Shown here piece by piece: positions 42,024 to 50,332 of a DNA stretch of 64,000 bases; within the stretch, counting starts at the first letter, position 1; each line of letters opens with the position of its first letter. Under the pieces are notes generated by a model. That model saw only the letters and a list, made by a program, of their open reading frames with translations, was not told the DNA's origin and did not search any database. The position numbers and the translations under genes are program-made. The stretch covers positions 620,001 to 684,000 of the forward strand of contig NC_019902.2 of the NCBI RefSeq assembly GCF_000321415.2. Direction: 5' to 3'. The stretch comes from Thioalkalivibrio nitratireducens DSM 14787 (GTDB lineage: Bacteria > Pseudomonadota > Gammaproteobacteria > Ectothiorhodospirales > Ectothiorhodospiraceae).

Positions 42024-42335
42024 ATGCTCGCCACCCTGAAGCAGGCACTCGGGGTGCCCGCCACGCGCAGCGGGGTGTTGGACACCCCGGTCGATACCGC
42101 GCAAGAGGCGTACGCGGTGCGGGATCTGCTGGGGACCGAGGCGCACTTCGTCCTGGTGACGTCGGCCTCGCACTGGCGGCGCGCTGTGCGCCACTTCGAG
42201 CGCGCGGGACTCACGCCGATTCCGGCCCCCACGGGATTCAAGACCGGCAGCGAGCGGGTGCGCACGCTGGGGTACTGGCTGCCCTCGGCCGGCAACCTGC
42301 GCAAGACGCAGCGGGTGGGCGCCTTCACGAAATGA
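42024..42335 (+). pseudogene. DUF218 copy with internal deletion, chimeric
   Basis: Starts like the B-type gene (MLATLK) and jumps directly to QALGVPATRSGVLDTPVDTAQEAYAVRDLLGTEAHFVLVTSASH..., removing both membrane segments and half the domain. It ends in A-type GYWLPSAGNLRKTQR followed by VGAFTK*. It could make a 103-aa protein but is unlikely to function. Confidence 0.85.
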
Positions 42336-42339
42336 CTGC

Positions 42340-42381
42340 TAAAATAGGCAACAAGATCTTTCGTGACTAGTTAAATAGGCA
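42340..42381. promoter_or_regulatory. Direct-repeat operator of hipBA, copy 1
   Basis: TAAAATAGGCA (42340-42350) and TTAAATAGGCA (42371-42381), spaced 31 bp apart (three helical turns), lie 17 bp before hipB. The same pair precedes the second hipBA (53428 and 53459). They are probably HipB-like repressor sites overlapping the promoter. Confidence 0.6.
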
Positions 42382-42397
42382 ATCGGGGCGTAACGTG

Positions 42398-42733
42398 ATG
42401 AGCCGAAAGGAGCGAACCTTTTCCCGGTATGCGCGCGAGGCGGCGACGTTGCTCGGGCACAGGATTCGGCTCGGCCGCCTGGAACGCCGATGGACTGAGC
42501 AGGAACTGGCCGACCGCGCGGGCATCTCGCGGGCAACGCTTCAGAAGATCGAGAAGGCGGAACTGACGGTCGCCATCGGCCTGGTCTTCGAGGTCGCCGC
42601 CCTGGTCGGCGTGGTCCTGTTCGAAGCGGACCGGGAATCGCTTGCCCGGCACACCGCCCGCGCCGATGAGAAGCTCGCCCTGTTGCCCGCGGCCGTGCGC
42701 AAATCGGGAAAGCCGGTGGACGATGCGTTCTGA
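42398..42733 (+). CDS. hipB: HipB-like XRE antitoxin/repressor, copy 1
   Basis: 111 aa: ATLLGHRIRLGRLERRWTEQELADRAGISRATLQKIEKAELTVAIGLVFEVAALVGVVLF is an XRE HTH covering residues 14-75. It overlaps the HipA-like kinase gene by 11 nt. The copy at 53486 is almost identical (H to R and A to T changes). It represses the operon by binding the TAAATAGGCA sites (inferred). Confidence 0.9.
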   Translation: MSRKERTFSRYAREAATLLGHRIRLGRLERRWTEQELADRAGISRATLQKIEKAELTVAIGLVFEVAALVGVVLFEADRESLARHTARADEKLALLPAAVRKSGKPVDDAF

Positions 42734-44039
42734 AAGTCTGCTTAAGGAAGCCTTCGTCTGGGTGTGGCTGCCCGGCGCAGTCGAACCGGTGGTGGCCGGT
42801 AAACTCACCGCGGAGGGGAGCCGGCTCCTGTTCCATTACGGCCAGCGCTATCTCGCTCGGGATGACGCGATTGCGCTCTACGAACCGGAATTGCCGCTGC
42901 GGCCCGGGGTGCTTCCCTTGCGTTCCGGGTTGAGCATGCCGGGTTGCATCCGGGACGCGTCTCCGGATGCCTGGGGTCGCCGGGTGATCGTGAACCGGAT
43001 GCTCGGGGTCCGTGGGGCGAGTGCCGATACGGGCCAGCTCGACGAACTCACGTATCTCCTGGAATCCGGCTCCGACCGCGCGGGAGCGCTGGATTTCCAG
43101 CACTCGCCCACGGAATACGTACCCAGGGAAGCAGATCCGGCGTCGCTCGAACAACTGCAGGAAGCCGCTGAGCGCGTCGAGCACGGACTGCCGCTCAGCG
43201 AGGAACTGGCTCAGGCGTTGCAGCACGGTACGTCGCTTGGTGGCGCCCGGCCAAAGGCCCAGATCGCGGGTGAAGGGAAAAAGTACATCGCCAAGTTTTC
43301 CTCCGCGAGCGACCTCTTTCCGGTGGTGAAGGCGGAGTTCGTCGCGATGCGGTTGGCCGCTCGGGCCGGGCTGAACGTGGCGACGGTGGCGCTGGACCGC
43401 TCGCTGAACAAGGACGTGCTGCTCATCGAGCGCTTCGACCGTGTGCTTGCGTCGGACGGATGGCAGCGCAGGCTGATGGTGTCGGCACTCACGCTGCTGG
43501 AACTCGACGAGATGATGGCGCGCTACGCGAGCTACGAGGACCTCGCGGAACGCGTGCGCCATCGTTTTGCCGACGCCTCCGCCACCCTCCGGGAGCTCTT
43601 CGGCCGGCTCGTGTTCAATATCCTGTGCGGCAATACCGACGACCATGCGCGCAATCACGCCGCATTCTGGGACGGCCAGTCGCTGCGCCTGACGCCTGCG
43701 TTCGACCTCTGTCCGCAGAATCGTACCGGCAACGAGGCCTCGCAGGCGATGCTCATCACGGGAGCGGAACGCCTGAGCCGGATCTCCGCCTGCCTGCACG
43801 CGGCCCGGCATTTTCTGCTTTCGCGCGACGAGGCGATCGATCTGGTCGGCCGGCAGGTGAGGGCGATCGTCGAACACTGGAGCGGCACCTGTGACGACGC
43901 CGATCTCGGTGCGGTCGATCGGACGTTGCTCCGGGGCCGACAGTTCCTGAACCCCTTCGCCTTCGAGGATCTCGAAGGCGACGCCGCACACCTGAAAACC
44001 CTGGCCGAAGCATGGCGTGCCGGCGCTCCGAGGACTTGA
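42723..44039 (+). CDS. hipA: HipA-like serine/threonine kinase toxin, copy 1
   Basis: 438 aa. The N-terminal HipA_N-like segment is VWVWLPGAVEPVVAGKLTAEGSRLLFHYGQRYLAR...LPLRSGLSMPGCIRDASPDAWGRRV. The G-loop is GTSLGGARPKAQIAGEGKKYIAKF. The catalytic loop FNILCGNTDDHARNHAAFWDG and the metal DFG-like LTPAFDLCPQN are intact. HipA kinases inactivate aminoacyl-tRNA synthetases or related targets. Residues 3-9 differ between the two copies (SESLLKEAF against SEGSHTEVF), the rest being nearly identical. Confidence 0.93.
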   Translation: MRSESLLKEAFVWVWLPGAVEPVVAGKLTAEGSRLLFHYGQRYLARDDAIALYEPELPLRPGVLPLRSGLSMPGCIRDASPDAWGRRVIVNRMLGVRGASADTGQLDELTYLLESGSDRAGALDFQHSPTEYVPREADPASLEQLQEAAERVEHGLPLSEELAQALQHGTSLGGARPKAQIAGEGKKYIAKFSSASDLFPVVKAEFVAMRLAARAGLNVATVALDRSLNKDVLLIERFDRVLASDGWQRRLMVSALTLLELDEMMARYASYEDLAERVRHRFADASATLRELFGRLVFNILCGNTDDHARNHAAFWDGQSLRLTPAFDLCPQNRTGNEASQAMLITGAERLSRISACLHAARHFLLSRDEAIDLVGRQVRAIVEHWSGTCDDADLGAVDRTLLRGRQFLNPFAFEDLEGDAAHLKTLAEAWRAGAPRT

Positions 44040-44079
44040 GATCCGGGATTCCGAACGATCGGGAACCGGGCGATGCCGC

Positions 44080-44348
44080 GGCCGCGCAGGCACTCGGTGT
44101 GGATCCCGCACGCATCGTGGTGCTGGACACCCTGGGCGACACCGCGCAGGGGGGCGTACGCGGTGCGGCACTTCGAGCGGGCGGGGCTTGCGCCGATTCC
44201 GGCGCCCACGGGATTCAAGACGGGGAGCGAGCGGGTGCGCACGCTGGCGTACTGGTTGCCGTCGGCCGGGAACCTGCGCAAGACCGAGCGGGCCGTTCAG
44301 GAGACGCTGGGCCTGCTCGCGCTGGAACTCGATCACCTGGGGCGGTAG
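44080..44348 (+). pseudogene. DUF218 fragment with deletion and frameshift, A type
   Basis: AAAQALGVDPARIVVLDTLGDTAQGG in one frame, then AYAVRHFERAGLAPIPAPTGFKTGSERVRTLAYWLPSAGNLRKTERAVQETLGLLALELDHLGR in another, with the VTSASHMRR segment missing. It directly follows hipA, and the counterpart after the second hipA starts at the same point. Confidence 0.85.
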
Positions 44349-44559
44349 GCGCGCGCCACGGGTGTCGGCGTTGGCCGCATCCCGGGTGGCGGTGGCCGCC
44401 GCCCGGTCAGGCGTTCGTCGCCCGCTTCGTCGACGGGCGGCGGGTCGGCTACCGCAACGGGCGTTGGTGCAAGCCCTGCGGAAGCCGTCCGCTGCGCGCG
44501 TTCACGAGCGGGCTCGCTCCCAAAGGGTGCGGGGAATGCCTCGGCTTCTGATTTGTGCC

Positions 44560-44582
44560 GATTGTAATCCGAACTTACAATC
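44560..44582. promoter_or_regulatory. Palindrome GATTGTAA-N7-TTACAATC
   Basis: Perfect 8-bp arms ending 5 bp before the start of the AAA-DUF4143 gene. It overlaps the position expected for the -10 region or leader, so it is likely a repressor site. Confidence 0.5.
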
Positions 44583-44587
44583 TGCAC

Positions 44588-45745
44588 ATGATCAAGAGAG
44601 ACGCCGCCGTAACCGTCCAACAGTTGGCCGCCAGTTTCCCGGTGGTCGCGGTCACGGGGCCACGTCAGTCGGGCAAGAGCACCCTGGTGCGTGCGGTGTT
44701 TGCCGATCGCCCGTATGTGTCGCTGGAGGATCCGGATCGTCGCGAGTTTGCGACCGATGATCCTCGCGGTTTTCTGGAGCAGTACCCCGGGGGCGCGACC
44801 CTCGATGAGGTGCAGCGCTGTCCGGAGCTGTTTTCCTATCTCCAGACACGGGTCGATGCGTCCGGGCGGCTGGGCGAGTGGATCCTGACCGGATCGCAGC
44901 AGTTCGGGATGCTCTGCGCCGTGTCCCAGAGCCTGGCGGGCCGTGTGGGCATGCTGGCGCTGTTGCCATTCGCTTTGGGCGAGCTGCAGGCAGCGGGGCG
45001 GGAACCGGCCAGCGTGAATGACTGGTTGTGGGAGGGTGCCTACCCACCGGTTCATGACCGGCCCGTGGATCCGCGTCTCTGGTACGGGAGCTACGTGCAG
45101 ACCTATCTTGAGCGTGACGTGCGCCAGCTCATCGAGGTGCGCGATCTTGCCGTGTTCCAGCGCTTTCTGCGGCTGGTGGCGGGTCGCACGGGTCAGTTGT
45201 TGAACCAGTCGGCGCTGGGCGAAGAGGTTGGCGTCAGTCACAACACGATTCGTGAGTGGCTGTCGGTGCTGGAGGCCAGCTACGTCATCCATCGTTTGCC
45301 GCCGCACCATCGCAATTTCAACAAGCGGTTGGTCAAGACCCCGAAGCTGTACATGCTGGATACGGGCCTTGCCTGCTGGCTGCTAGGCATCGAGAATGCC
45401 AGCCAACTGGCCACGCACCCCCTGCGAGGCGCGCTATTCGAGACGGCTGTGGTCGGCGAGTTTCTGAAGGCGTGCTGGAACCAGGGATTGCCGTCCAACC
45501 TCGCTTTCTGGCGGGATCGGGCCGGGCGGGAGGTGGACTTGGTCATCGATCGGGCCGGCATATTGCAGCCGGTGGAGATCAAGTCGGGGGCGACCCTCAG
45601 CCGTGATGCGTTCCGAGGGCTGGAACGTTGGTGCGCGTTGGCAGGCGCGGAAGGGTCATCGCCCCTGTTGGTGTACGCCGGGGAAGAGGAACGCGACCAA
45701 CGCGGCGTCGCGGTCATGCCCTGGACTTCCCTGGGAAGACCTTGA
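44588..45745 (+). CDS. AAA ATPase with DUF4143
   Basis: 385 aa. Walker A is VVAVTGPRQSGKSTLVRAVF; Walker B-like ATLDEVQRCPELFSYLQ; sensor ILTGSQQF. The C-terminal DUF4143 domain holds TYLERDVRQLIEVRDLAVFQRFLRLVAGRTGQLLNQSALGEEVGVSHNTIREWLSVLEASYVIHRLPP (winged helix) and a nuclease-like FWRDRAGREVDLVID....PVEIKSG (PD-(D/E)XK). The function of this family is not established; some act as solitary toxin-like or defence ATPases. Its last codons abut an IS200-type scar. Confidence 0.88.
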   Translation: MIKRDAAVTVQQLAASFPVVAVTGPRQSGKSTLVRAVFADRPYVSLEDPDRREFATDDPRGFLEQYPGGATLDEVQRCPELFSYLQTRVDASGRLGEWILTGSQQFGMLCAVSQSLAGRVGMLALLPFALGELQAAGREPASVNDWLWEGAYPPVHDRPVDPRLWYGSYVQTYLERDVRQLIEVRDLAVFQRFLRLVAGRTGQLLNQSALGEEVGVSHNTIREWLSVLEASYVIHRLPPHHRNFNKRLVKTPKLYMLDTGLACWLLGIENASQLATHPLRGALFETAVVGEFLKACWNQGLPSNLAFWRDRAGREVDLVIDRAGILQPVEIKSGATLSRDAFRGLERWCALAGAEGSSPLLVYAGEEERDQRGVAVMPWTSLGRP

Positions 45746-45747
45746 CC

Positions 45748-45994
45748 CGATGCGCGGCAAGCCCCGCCGTTCAGGGCGGGGAAGGATCGCGCGGACGGCG
45801 TAGCCGCCCTTGGGTCTTCAGGGTGGTGTCCGCTGCTGTTCGATGTACTGGCGGATGATCGCAATGGGCGCACCGTCACCGCTCCCGGCGAAATAGGACG
45901 GCGACCAGAGCGTGCCTTGCCCATACCGCGGCTCCAGGTCGGGCCGTTCCTTGCGCAGCAGGCGGCTGGCTACGCCCTTCAGACGGTTCACGAC
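45748..45994 (-). mobile_element. IS200/IS605 scar 3: end hairpin and tnpA C-terminal third
   Basis: The hairpin GCCCCGCCGTTCAGGGCGGGG (stem CCCCGCC/GGGCGGGG) lies at 45759-45781. The minus strand from about 45994 to 45824 encodes VVNRLKGVASRLLRKERP...LWSPSYFAGSGDGAPIAIIRQYIEQQ, the C-terminus of TnpA with its Y1-domain LWSPSYF motif. The element is truncated where DUF218 sequence begins. Confidence 0.78.
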
Positions 45995-46343
45995 TTCGAG
46001 CGCGCGGGGCTTGCGCTGATTCAGGCGCCGACGGGATTCAAGACGGGGAGCGAGCGGGTGCGGACGCTGTCGTACTGGGTGCCGTCAGCCGGCAACCTGC
46101 GCAAGACGGAGCGGGCGATTCACGAGACTTTGGGCCTGCTGGCACGCGGCTCAACGACAAGTCGGTGCACCGCCTGATGGAGGGGCGGCGCCTGCTCGAG
46201 GCCCTGCCGGACGCGACGCTGGTGGTCAGTGGCGGCAGCCGCCGTGCCGACGAGGCGCCGGTGGCGCAGGGCTATGCCGCGGCGGCGCAGGTGGCGCGCA
46301 TCCGCGAGCGGGATCCGCAGGGGGAGATTGTTCGGGTGGGGTA
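45986..46343 (+). pseudogene. Triple chimera: DUF218 3' part, DUF218 middle part, HAD tail
   Basis: First HDFERAGLALIQAPTGFKTGSERVRTLSYWVPSAGNLRKTERAIHETLGLLA, then (from 46145) RLNDKSVHRLMEGRRLLEALPDATLVVSGGSRRADEAPVAQGYAAAAQ, which passes at the shared GGCGCAGG into VARIRERDPQGEIVRVG*, the end of the HAD gene at 33434. This records two illegitimate or microhomology joins between unrelated genes. Confidence 0.82.
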
Positions 46344-46606
46344 GGGTTTGGGGTGGTTGGGGCCGGCGTGTAGGAGCGTGCCTCGCACGCGAATGGGTAT
46401 TGGGTGCGGCCCCGACGTTGGGCGCGCCTGCGGCGCGTTCGCGAGCAGGCTCGCTCCTACGGGGGTGTGGCCTACGTGGCAGTCCATGCGGCGGTTGGAT
46501 CGCCGCGGGCCTTCGGCCCCCGCGATGACGGTGTGGCCGTCACTGCGAGCCCCCGCAGGGGGGCGTGATCCAGAACTGGCGAACGATCGAGGAGCAGCGG
46601 GCATGA

Positions 46607-46784
46607 CCAGATTTTCTGGACCGTTGGGCCGTCGAAAGCCCGGAGAACGCCCGGCTGGTCGCCCAGGAACGTCTCATTACCCGGGTGACCAGAGGCACTC
46701 TGGCAGGAAATTGAAGAGGCCGGAGTCAACAAGGCGGACCTGGCTGTTTCCCTGTTTTTTCCCAAACCACTTGACGTTCCGTAG
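46607..46784 (+). pseudogene. XRE/HigA-like remnant, copy 2, with extra frameshift
   Basis: Same as 33553-33729 but with one added A (GTGACCAGAGGC), which breaks the frame after ERLITRVT. The REP-like TCACTGCGAGCCCC(C)GCAGGGGGG precedes both copies and marks the left border of the mqsRAC duplication. Confidence 0.62.
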
Positions 46785-46796
46785 CCGGTAACCATA

Positions 46797-47147
46797 ATGG
46801 TGAGTAACGAGCGATTCGCGAGCGCATGCCGGGATACACCGAGCTATGCGCTTTCGCGCGTGATCGAACTCGCCAAGACGGGTCGCGTTCGCTACGCGGG
46901 GAGCAGGGTGCAACGCGATGTGGAAAATCTGGCTTATCGACCGGAGGATGTGCATCGATGCCTCGCCTCGTTGAACGCGTGTCACTTCCATCGCTCCGAG
47001 CAGTACGAGCCTTCTGGACCCTGGTTTGATGTCTACCATGTGCGCTATGCCGGTCCTGCGGATGCCGTTGACGAACTCTACGTGAAGCTGAAGCTCGGAC
47101 CGAATTGCCTGGTGGTCGTATTGGCCTCCTTTCACAGAGAACGCTAA
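46797..47147 (+). CDS. mqsR: MqsR-family mRNA interferase toxin, copy 2
   Basis: 116 aa. Identical to copy 1 over the C-terminal half but differing at ELAKTGRVRYAGSRVQRDVENLAYR (copy 1 ELANAGRIQYQSKTVQRDVENLGYR). The cluster of changes at one surface, against near-identity elsewhere, could alter pairing with MqsA or result from recombination. TAATG coupling to mqsA is kept. Confidence 0.87.
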   Translation: MVSNERFASACRDTPSYALSRVIELAKTGRVRYAGSRVQRDVENLAYRPEDVHRCLASLNACHFHRSEQYEPSGPWFDVYHVRYAGPADAVDELYVKLKLGPNCLVVVLASFHRER

Positions 47148-47716
47148 TGACTGAAACCTCTTCGATTTGCCCCGTATGCGAAAGCGGGGCGCTGCAGCCG
47201 CACCGCTACAGCGACACGTTCCAGCATCAGGGCAAGAGCCTGGTGGTGGACGATCTGGAGGGCTATCTGTGTCCGGAGTGCGGAGCGGATCCAGTGTTTG
47301 AGGATCAGATTCGTCGCAACCACACGCGGATCTCCGATGCGCGTCGTGAAGCGGATGGGCTTCTCACCGGGGAACAGATCCGGCGCTTGCGCGAGCATTT
47401 GGGGCTTAGGCAACGTGATGCGTCCGCGCTCTTTGGTGGTGGCGCGAACGCGTTCTCCAAGTACGAGCGCGGGGAAGTTATCCAGAGCGTTGCGATGGAT
47501 CGCCTGTTGCGACTGGTGGGACGCTATCCTGCTTTGCTGCAAGAGTTGGCCTCACCGCCAGCAGAGTCCCTTGGATCCGTGGCGCCCAAGCACGGTGAAT
47601 ACGTGGGTGGGGATCCCGTTCGTCTGCAGGGTCCGGCGCGGCACGGACAGGCACAGCGTGGCGACGGATTCGTCGTCGTGAGCCTGGCCAAGTGGACCAA
47701 GGACCGCGCGGCGTGA
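47147..47716 (+). CDS. mqsA: MqsA-family antitoxin with extended C-terminus, copy 2
   Basis: 189 aa; CPVCESG and CPECGA zinc pairs, XRE HTH, and the same approximately 50-aa C-terminal extension. Differences from copy 1 are few and gather in the extension (RLQGPARHGQAQRGDGF against RLQDPARHGRLQRSDGF), the part that should contact the chaperone. GTGA overlap with the SecB-like gene. Confidence 0.9.
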   Translation: MTETSSICPVCESGALQPHRYSDTFQHQGKSLVVDDLEGYLCPECGADPVFEDQIRRNHTRISDARREADGLLTGEQIRRLREHLGLRQRDASALFGGGANAFSKYERGEVIQSVAMDRLLRLVGRYPALLQELASPPAESLGSVAPKHGEYVGGDPVRLQGPARHGQAQRGDGFVVVSLAKWTKDRAA

Positions 47717-48177
47717 GCACGGCGGATTCCACTCTGCTTCAGCAGGCCGTCGCAGGCCTTCGCCTGCATGACATCGTGCTGTATGAATCCCACTTTGTTC
47801 ATGGGGAGCCGTTTCCCGAAGCGGAAGAATTGGCTGCTGTTCAACAGCATAAGCGCGGCGTGAGTTATCGCGTCACGGCATTTGGAAGCGAGGAAGCTGC
47901 CGGGAAAAGGCTACAGGTCGTGGTTTCGCTCGGAGAACGGGTCGTGGACGATGACAGCAAGGACGAACCCACGATCTATTTTGGTGTGGAAGCCGAGTAC
48001 ATGGTGATCTACGAGCTTGTCACCGACGTGTCCGATGAAGCCCTGCATGCCTTCAGCAATCTGAATGCAGTGCACAACGTGTGGCCGTTCTGGCGTCAGC
48101 ATGTCTTCGACCTGATCGGCAAAGCGCGACTGCCACCGCTTCAAATCCCGCTGTTCTCGGGGGGCGCAGACGGCTAG
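47713..48177 (+). CDS. mqsC: SecB-like chaperone of the TAC system, copy 2
   Basis: 154 aa, nearly identical to copy 1; changes such as HDIVLYESHFVHGE and ALVTDVSDE are conservative. It keeps the SecB-like tail VWPFWRQHVFDLIGKARLPPLQIPLF. Starts at a GTG overlapping the mqsA stop. Confidence 0.85.
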   Translation: MSTADSTLLQQAVAGLRLHDIVLYESHFVHGEPFPEAEELAAVQQHKRGVSYRVTAFGSEEAAGKRLQVVVSLGERVVDDDSKDEPTIYFGVEAEYMVIYELVTDVSDEALHAFSNLNAVHNVWPFWRQHVFDLIGKARLPPLQIPLFSGGADG

Positions 48178-48339
48178 GGAAGTACTGAACAAAAGGCCCT
48201 GTCATTGCGATCGAAGCGCGGCACTATGCGCGTGGTGCGTTGAATTCAGCAGGCGGGGAACGAAAAAGGCAGTGCCGGCGCTGCCGCCAACAAAGCCTCC
48301 GCGTTGGATTCTGCGAGAGCTGGGCGCGTATGGCAAGGC

Positions 48340-48621
48340 GGGGCGTTGGAAGCCGTGCCCGGTCAGCCTCGCCTGAAACACGAACACGCGCTGGGTTGGG
48401 CATGGCCGGATCTGCCGAAGAATGCCCGGCAGATTGTACGTGTCGTCGCGTGCCGGTTCTTGATGCTTCCGTTCTTCCTCGGGGAGGGCATTCAGTGATC
48501 CGTGCTCGAGGCGCTGGCGAACGCCGGCGCCGTAATCACGCACTTGCAAGAGCGCGAATCGATAGGCCCCGAGTTACAACATTCGGTCGTCGCGCGTTTC
48601 CAGCGATTGATCTTCGTCTAA
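48340..48621 (+). pseudogene. Unrecognised small frame between mqsC and ydcF, copy 2
   Basis: Counterpart of 35299-35574; LKHEHALGWAWPDLPKNARQIVRVVACRFLMLPFFLGEGIQ, then TGA at the Arg codon (CGA to TGA), then SVLEALANAGAVITHLQ.... The nonsense change in one copy argues that the frame is not under strong selection. Confidence 0.35.
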
Positions 48622-48625
48622 CCTC

Positions 48626-49399
48626 ATGCTCGACCTCTTCAAATCCCTCGTCGGCGCCCTCGCCGCACCCCTGGCGCTGGCGACCCTGCTCGTACTATTC
48701 GCCGCGCTCGTGTGGTCGCTCGGCCGGCGTGGGCTCGGGCGTCTGCTGCTGGTGCTGGGCCTGCTGCTGGTCTTCCTGGCGTCCTGGGCTCCGGTTGCGA
48801 ACCGGCTGCTGGCGCCGTTGGAGGGTGCCTATCCCCCGGTGTCGGATCCCCGGGATCACGGGAACGTCACGGCGGTGGTGGTGCTCGGCGCGGGGTGGGA
48901 CCCGGACCTGGCGGCGCCGGCCTCGATGCGGTTGAACACGAGTTCGTCGGTGCGCCTGCTGGAAGGCTTGCGCCTGCTCGAGGCCCTGCCGGACGCACGA
49001 CTGCTGGTGAGCGGCGCGAGCCGGGACGCGACGCGCCTGCCGGTGGCGCTGGGTTACGCGCAGGCGGCGCAGGCACTCGGCGTGGATCCCGCGCGCATCG
49101 TGATGCTGGACACGCCCACGGACACCGCGCAGGAGGCGTACGCGGCGCGGGCGGTGCTCGCGGACGGCGAGCGCTTCTTCCTGGTGACGTCGGCCTCGCA
49201 CATGCGGCGGGCGGTGCGCCACTTCGAGCGCGCGGGACTTGAACCGATTCCAGCGCCCACGGGATTCAAGACGGGGAGCGAGCGGGTGCGGACGCTGGCG
49301 TACTGGTTGCCGTCGGCCGGCAACCTGCGCAAGACCGAGCGCGCGGTGCACGAGACCCTGGGACTGCTGGCGCTGGAACTCGATCACCGGGGACGGTAG
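48626..49399 (+). CDS. YdcF/ElyC-like DUF218 membrane protein, full copy A2
   Basis: 257 aa, complete: two membrane segments (LVGALAAPLALATLLVLFAALVW, LLLVLGLLLVFLASWAPVANRLL), then VVVLGAGWDPDLAAP, LLVSGASRDATRLPVALGYAQAAQALG, FFLVTSASHMRRAVRHFERAG and A-type YWLPSAGNLRKTERAVHETLGLLALELDHRGR. It lies at the end of the mqsRAC duplication, as copy A1 does. Confidence 0.9.
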   Translation: MLDLFKSLVGALAAPLALATLLVLFAALVWSLGRRGLGRLLLVLGLLLVFLASWAPVANRLLAPLEGAYPPVSDPRDHGNVTAVVVLGAGWDPDLAAPASMRLNTSSSVRLLEGLRLLEALPDARLLVSGASRDATRLPVALGYAQAAQALGVDPARIVMLDTPTDTAQEAYAARAVLADGERFFLVTSASHMRRAVRHFERAGLEPIPAPTGFKTGSERVRTLAYWLPSAGNLRKTERAVHETLGLLALELDHRGR

Positions 49400-49611
49400 G
49401 CGCGCGTCCCGCGTGTCGGCGTTGGCCGCCGCCCGGTCACGCGTCTGTCCCCCGCTTCGTCGACGGGCGGCGGGTCGGCTACCGCAATGGGCGTTTGTGC
49501 AAGCCCCGCGGAAGCCGTGCCTGCCGAACGGTCGCGCGCCCCTCGCCCTCACCGCACGGGGGTGCCTGTCCGCCGCCCTGAAATTCTTTGTCGCCATCCT
49601 CCTCCACTGGA

Positions 49612-49693
49612 GCGGTTCGTGTGGCGTCTGCTGTTGTTGCTCGATGTATTGCCGGATGGTTTCGAGGGACGCAACGCGCTGGAGCTGCCACAA
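49612..49693 (-). mobile_element. IS200/IS605 tnpA C-terminal scar 4
   Basis: The minus strand encodes LQRVASLETIRQYIEQQQQTPHEPLQW, the last residues of a TnpA. It is a different element from the scar at 45748. The rest of the 396-bp gap between ydcF A2 and abiEi has no recognisable gene. Confidence 0.6.
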
Positions 49694-49795
49694 ACCGGAA
49701 CAGAGGTCTTTCCCATCGGGTTGCGGGTCCCGGTTTCAGGATTCAGGTTTACGGAAAAGCAGTGTTCTAATGGTGTTTCTGTATACTTGTGGGCC

Positions 49796-50332
49796 ATGGA
49801 GCAGTCTGTTGCGATCAAGACATTGGCCGAGTGGGCCCGGGCTGGGCGCGTCGTGTTTACCGTGGGGGATCTGGCCAAGCTGTTTCCTGCGGATCAGCGG
49901 CGGACCCTGCTGGCTGCGCTCGGGAGGTTGGTAGACGAGGGCGTGCTGGCGCGGGCGTGCCGCGGTGTGTATGTGTATGTACTGACGGGCGATCCGGGTT
50001 CCGATGTGATCGAACGCATTGCTGTGGCCCTGCGCCGTGGCCACTACAGTTACACCAGCCTGGAATCGGCGCTGTCGGAGTATGGGGCGATTTCACAGAT
50101 TCCGGTCGATCGCCTGACGGCCATGACGACGGGCCGATCGGGCGTGTATCGAACGCCCTGGGGCACCATTGAATTCACTCATACCAAGCGGTCGCCGGCC
50201 GATATTCTGGAAAACACACGCCGGGTGGGCCGGCCGCTACGCATGGCCACACCGCAAGCGGCCTGGCGTGATCTCAAGCGGGTGGGCCGCAACACCCATC
50301 TGGTCGATGAGCGGGCCCTGGCCGATGACTGA
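49796..50332 (+). CDS. abiEi: AbiEi-family antitoxin of a type IV TA/abortive-infection system
   Basis: 178 aa: an N-terminal winged helix (AIKTLAEWARAGRVVFTVGDLAKLFPADQRRTLLAALGRLVDEGVLARACRGVYVYV) and the AbiEi C-terminal domain (SYTSLESALSEYGAISQIPVDRLTAMTTGRSGVYRTPWGTIEFTHTKRSPADI). GTATACTTGTGGGCC just before the ATG could hold the -10 element, giving a very short leader. It overlaps abiEii by 8 nt. Confidence 0.92.
   Translation: MEQSVAIKTLAEWARAGRVVFTVGDLAKLFPADQRRTLLAALGRLVDEGVLARACRGVYVYVLTGDPGSDVIERIAVALRRGHYSYTSLESALSEYGAISQIPVDRLTAMTTGRSGVYRTPWGTIEFTHTKRSPADILENTRRVGRPLRMATPQAAWRDLKRVGRNTHLVDERALADD

Noticed and set aside
42339-44336. Very long open frame antisense to hipBA
   Set aside because: It is a GC-skew shadow of hipA; the plus strand has the kinase motifs, and the same shadow appears at the second copy (53730-55763).
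48695-49693. 332-codon minus-strand frame across ydcF A2
   Set aside because: Only its first about 27 residues (a TnpA tail) are meaningful; the rest is a shadow of ydcF.
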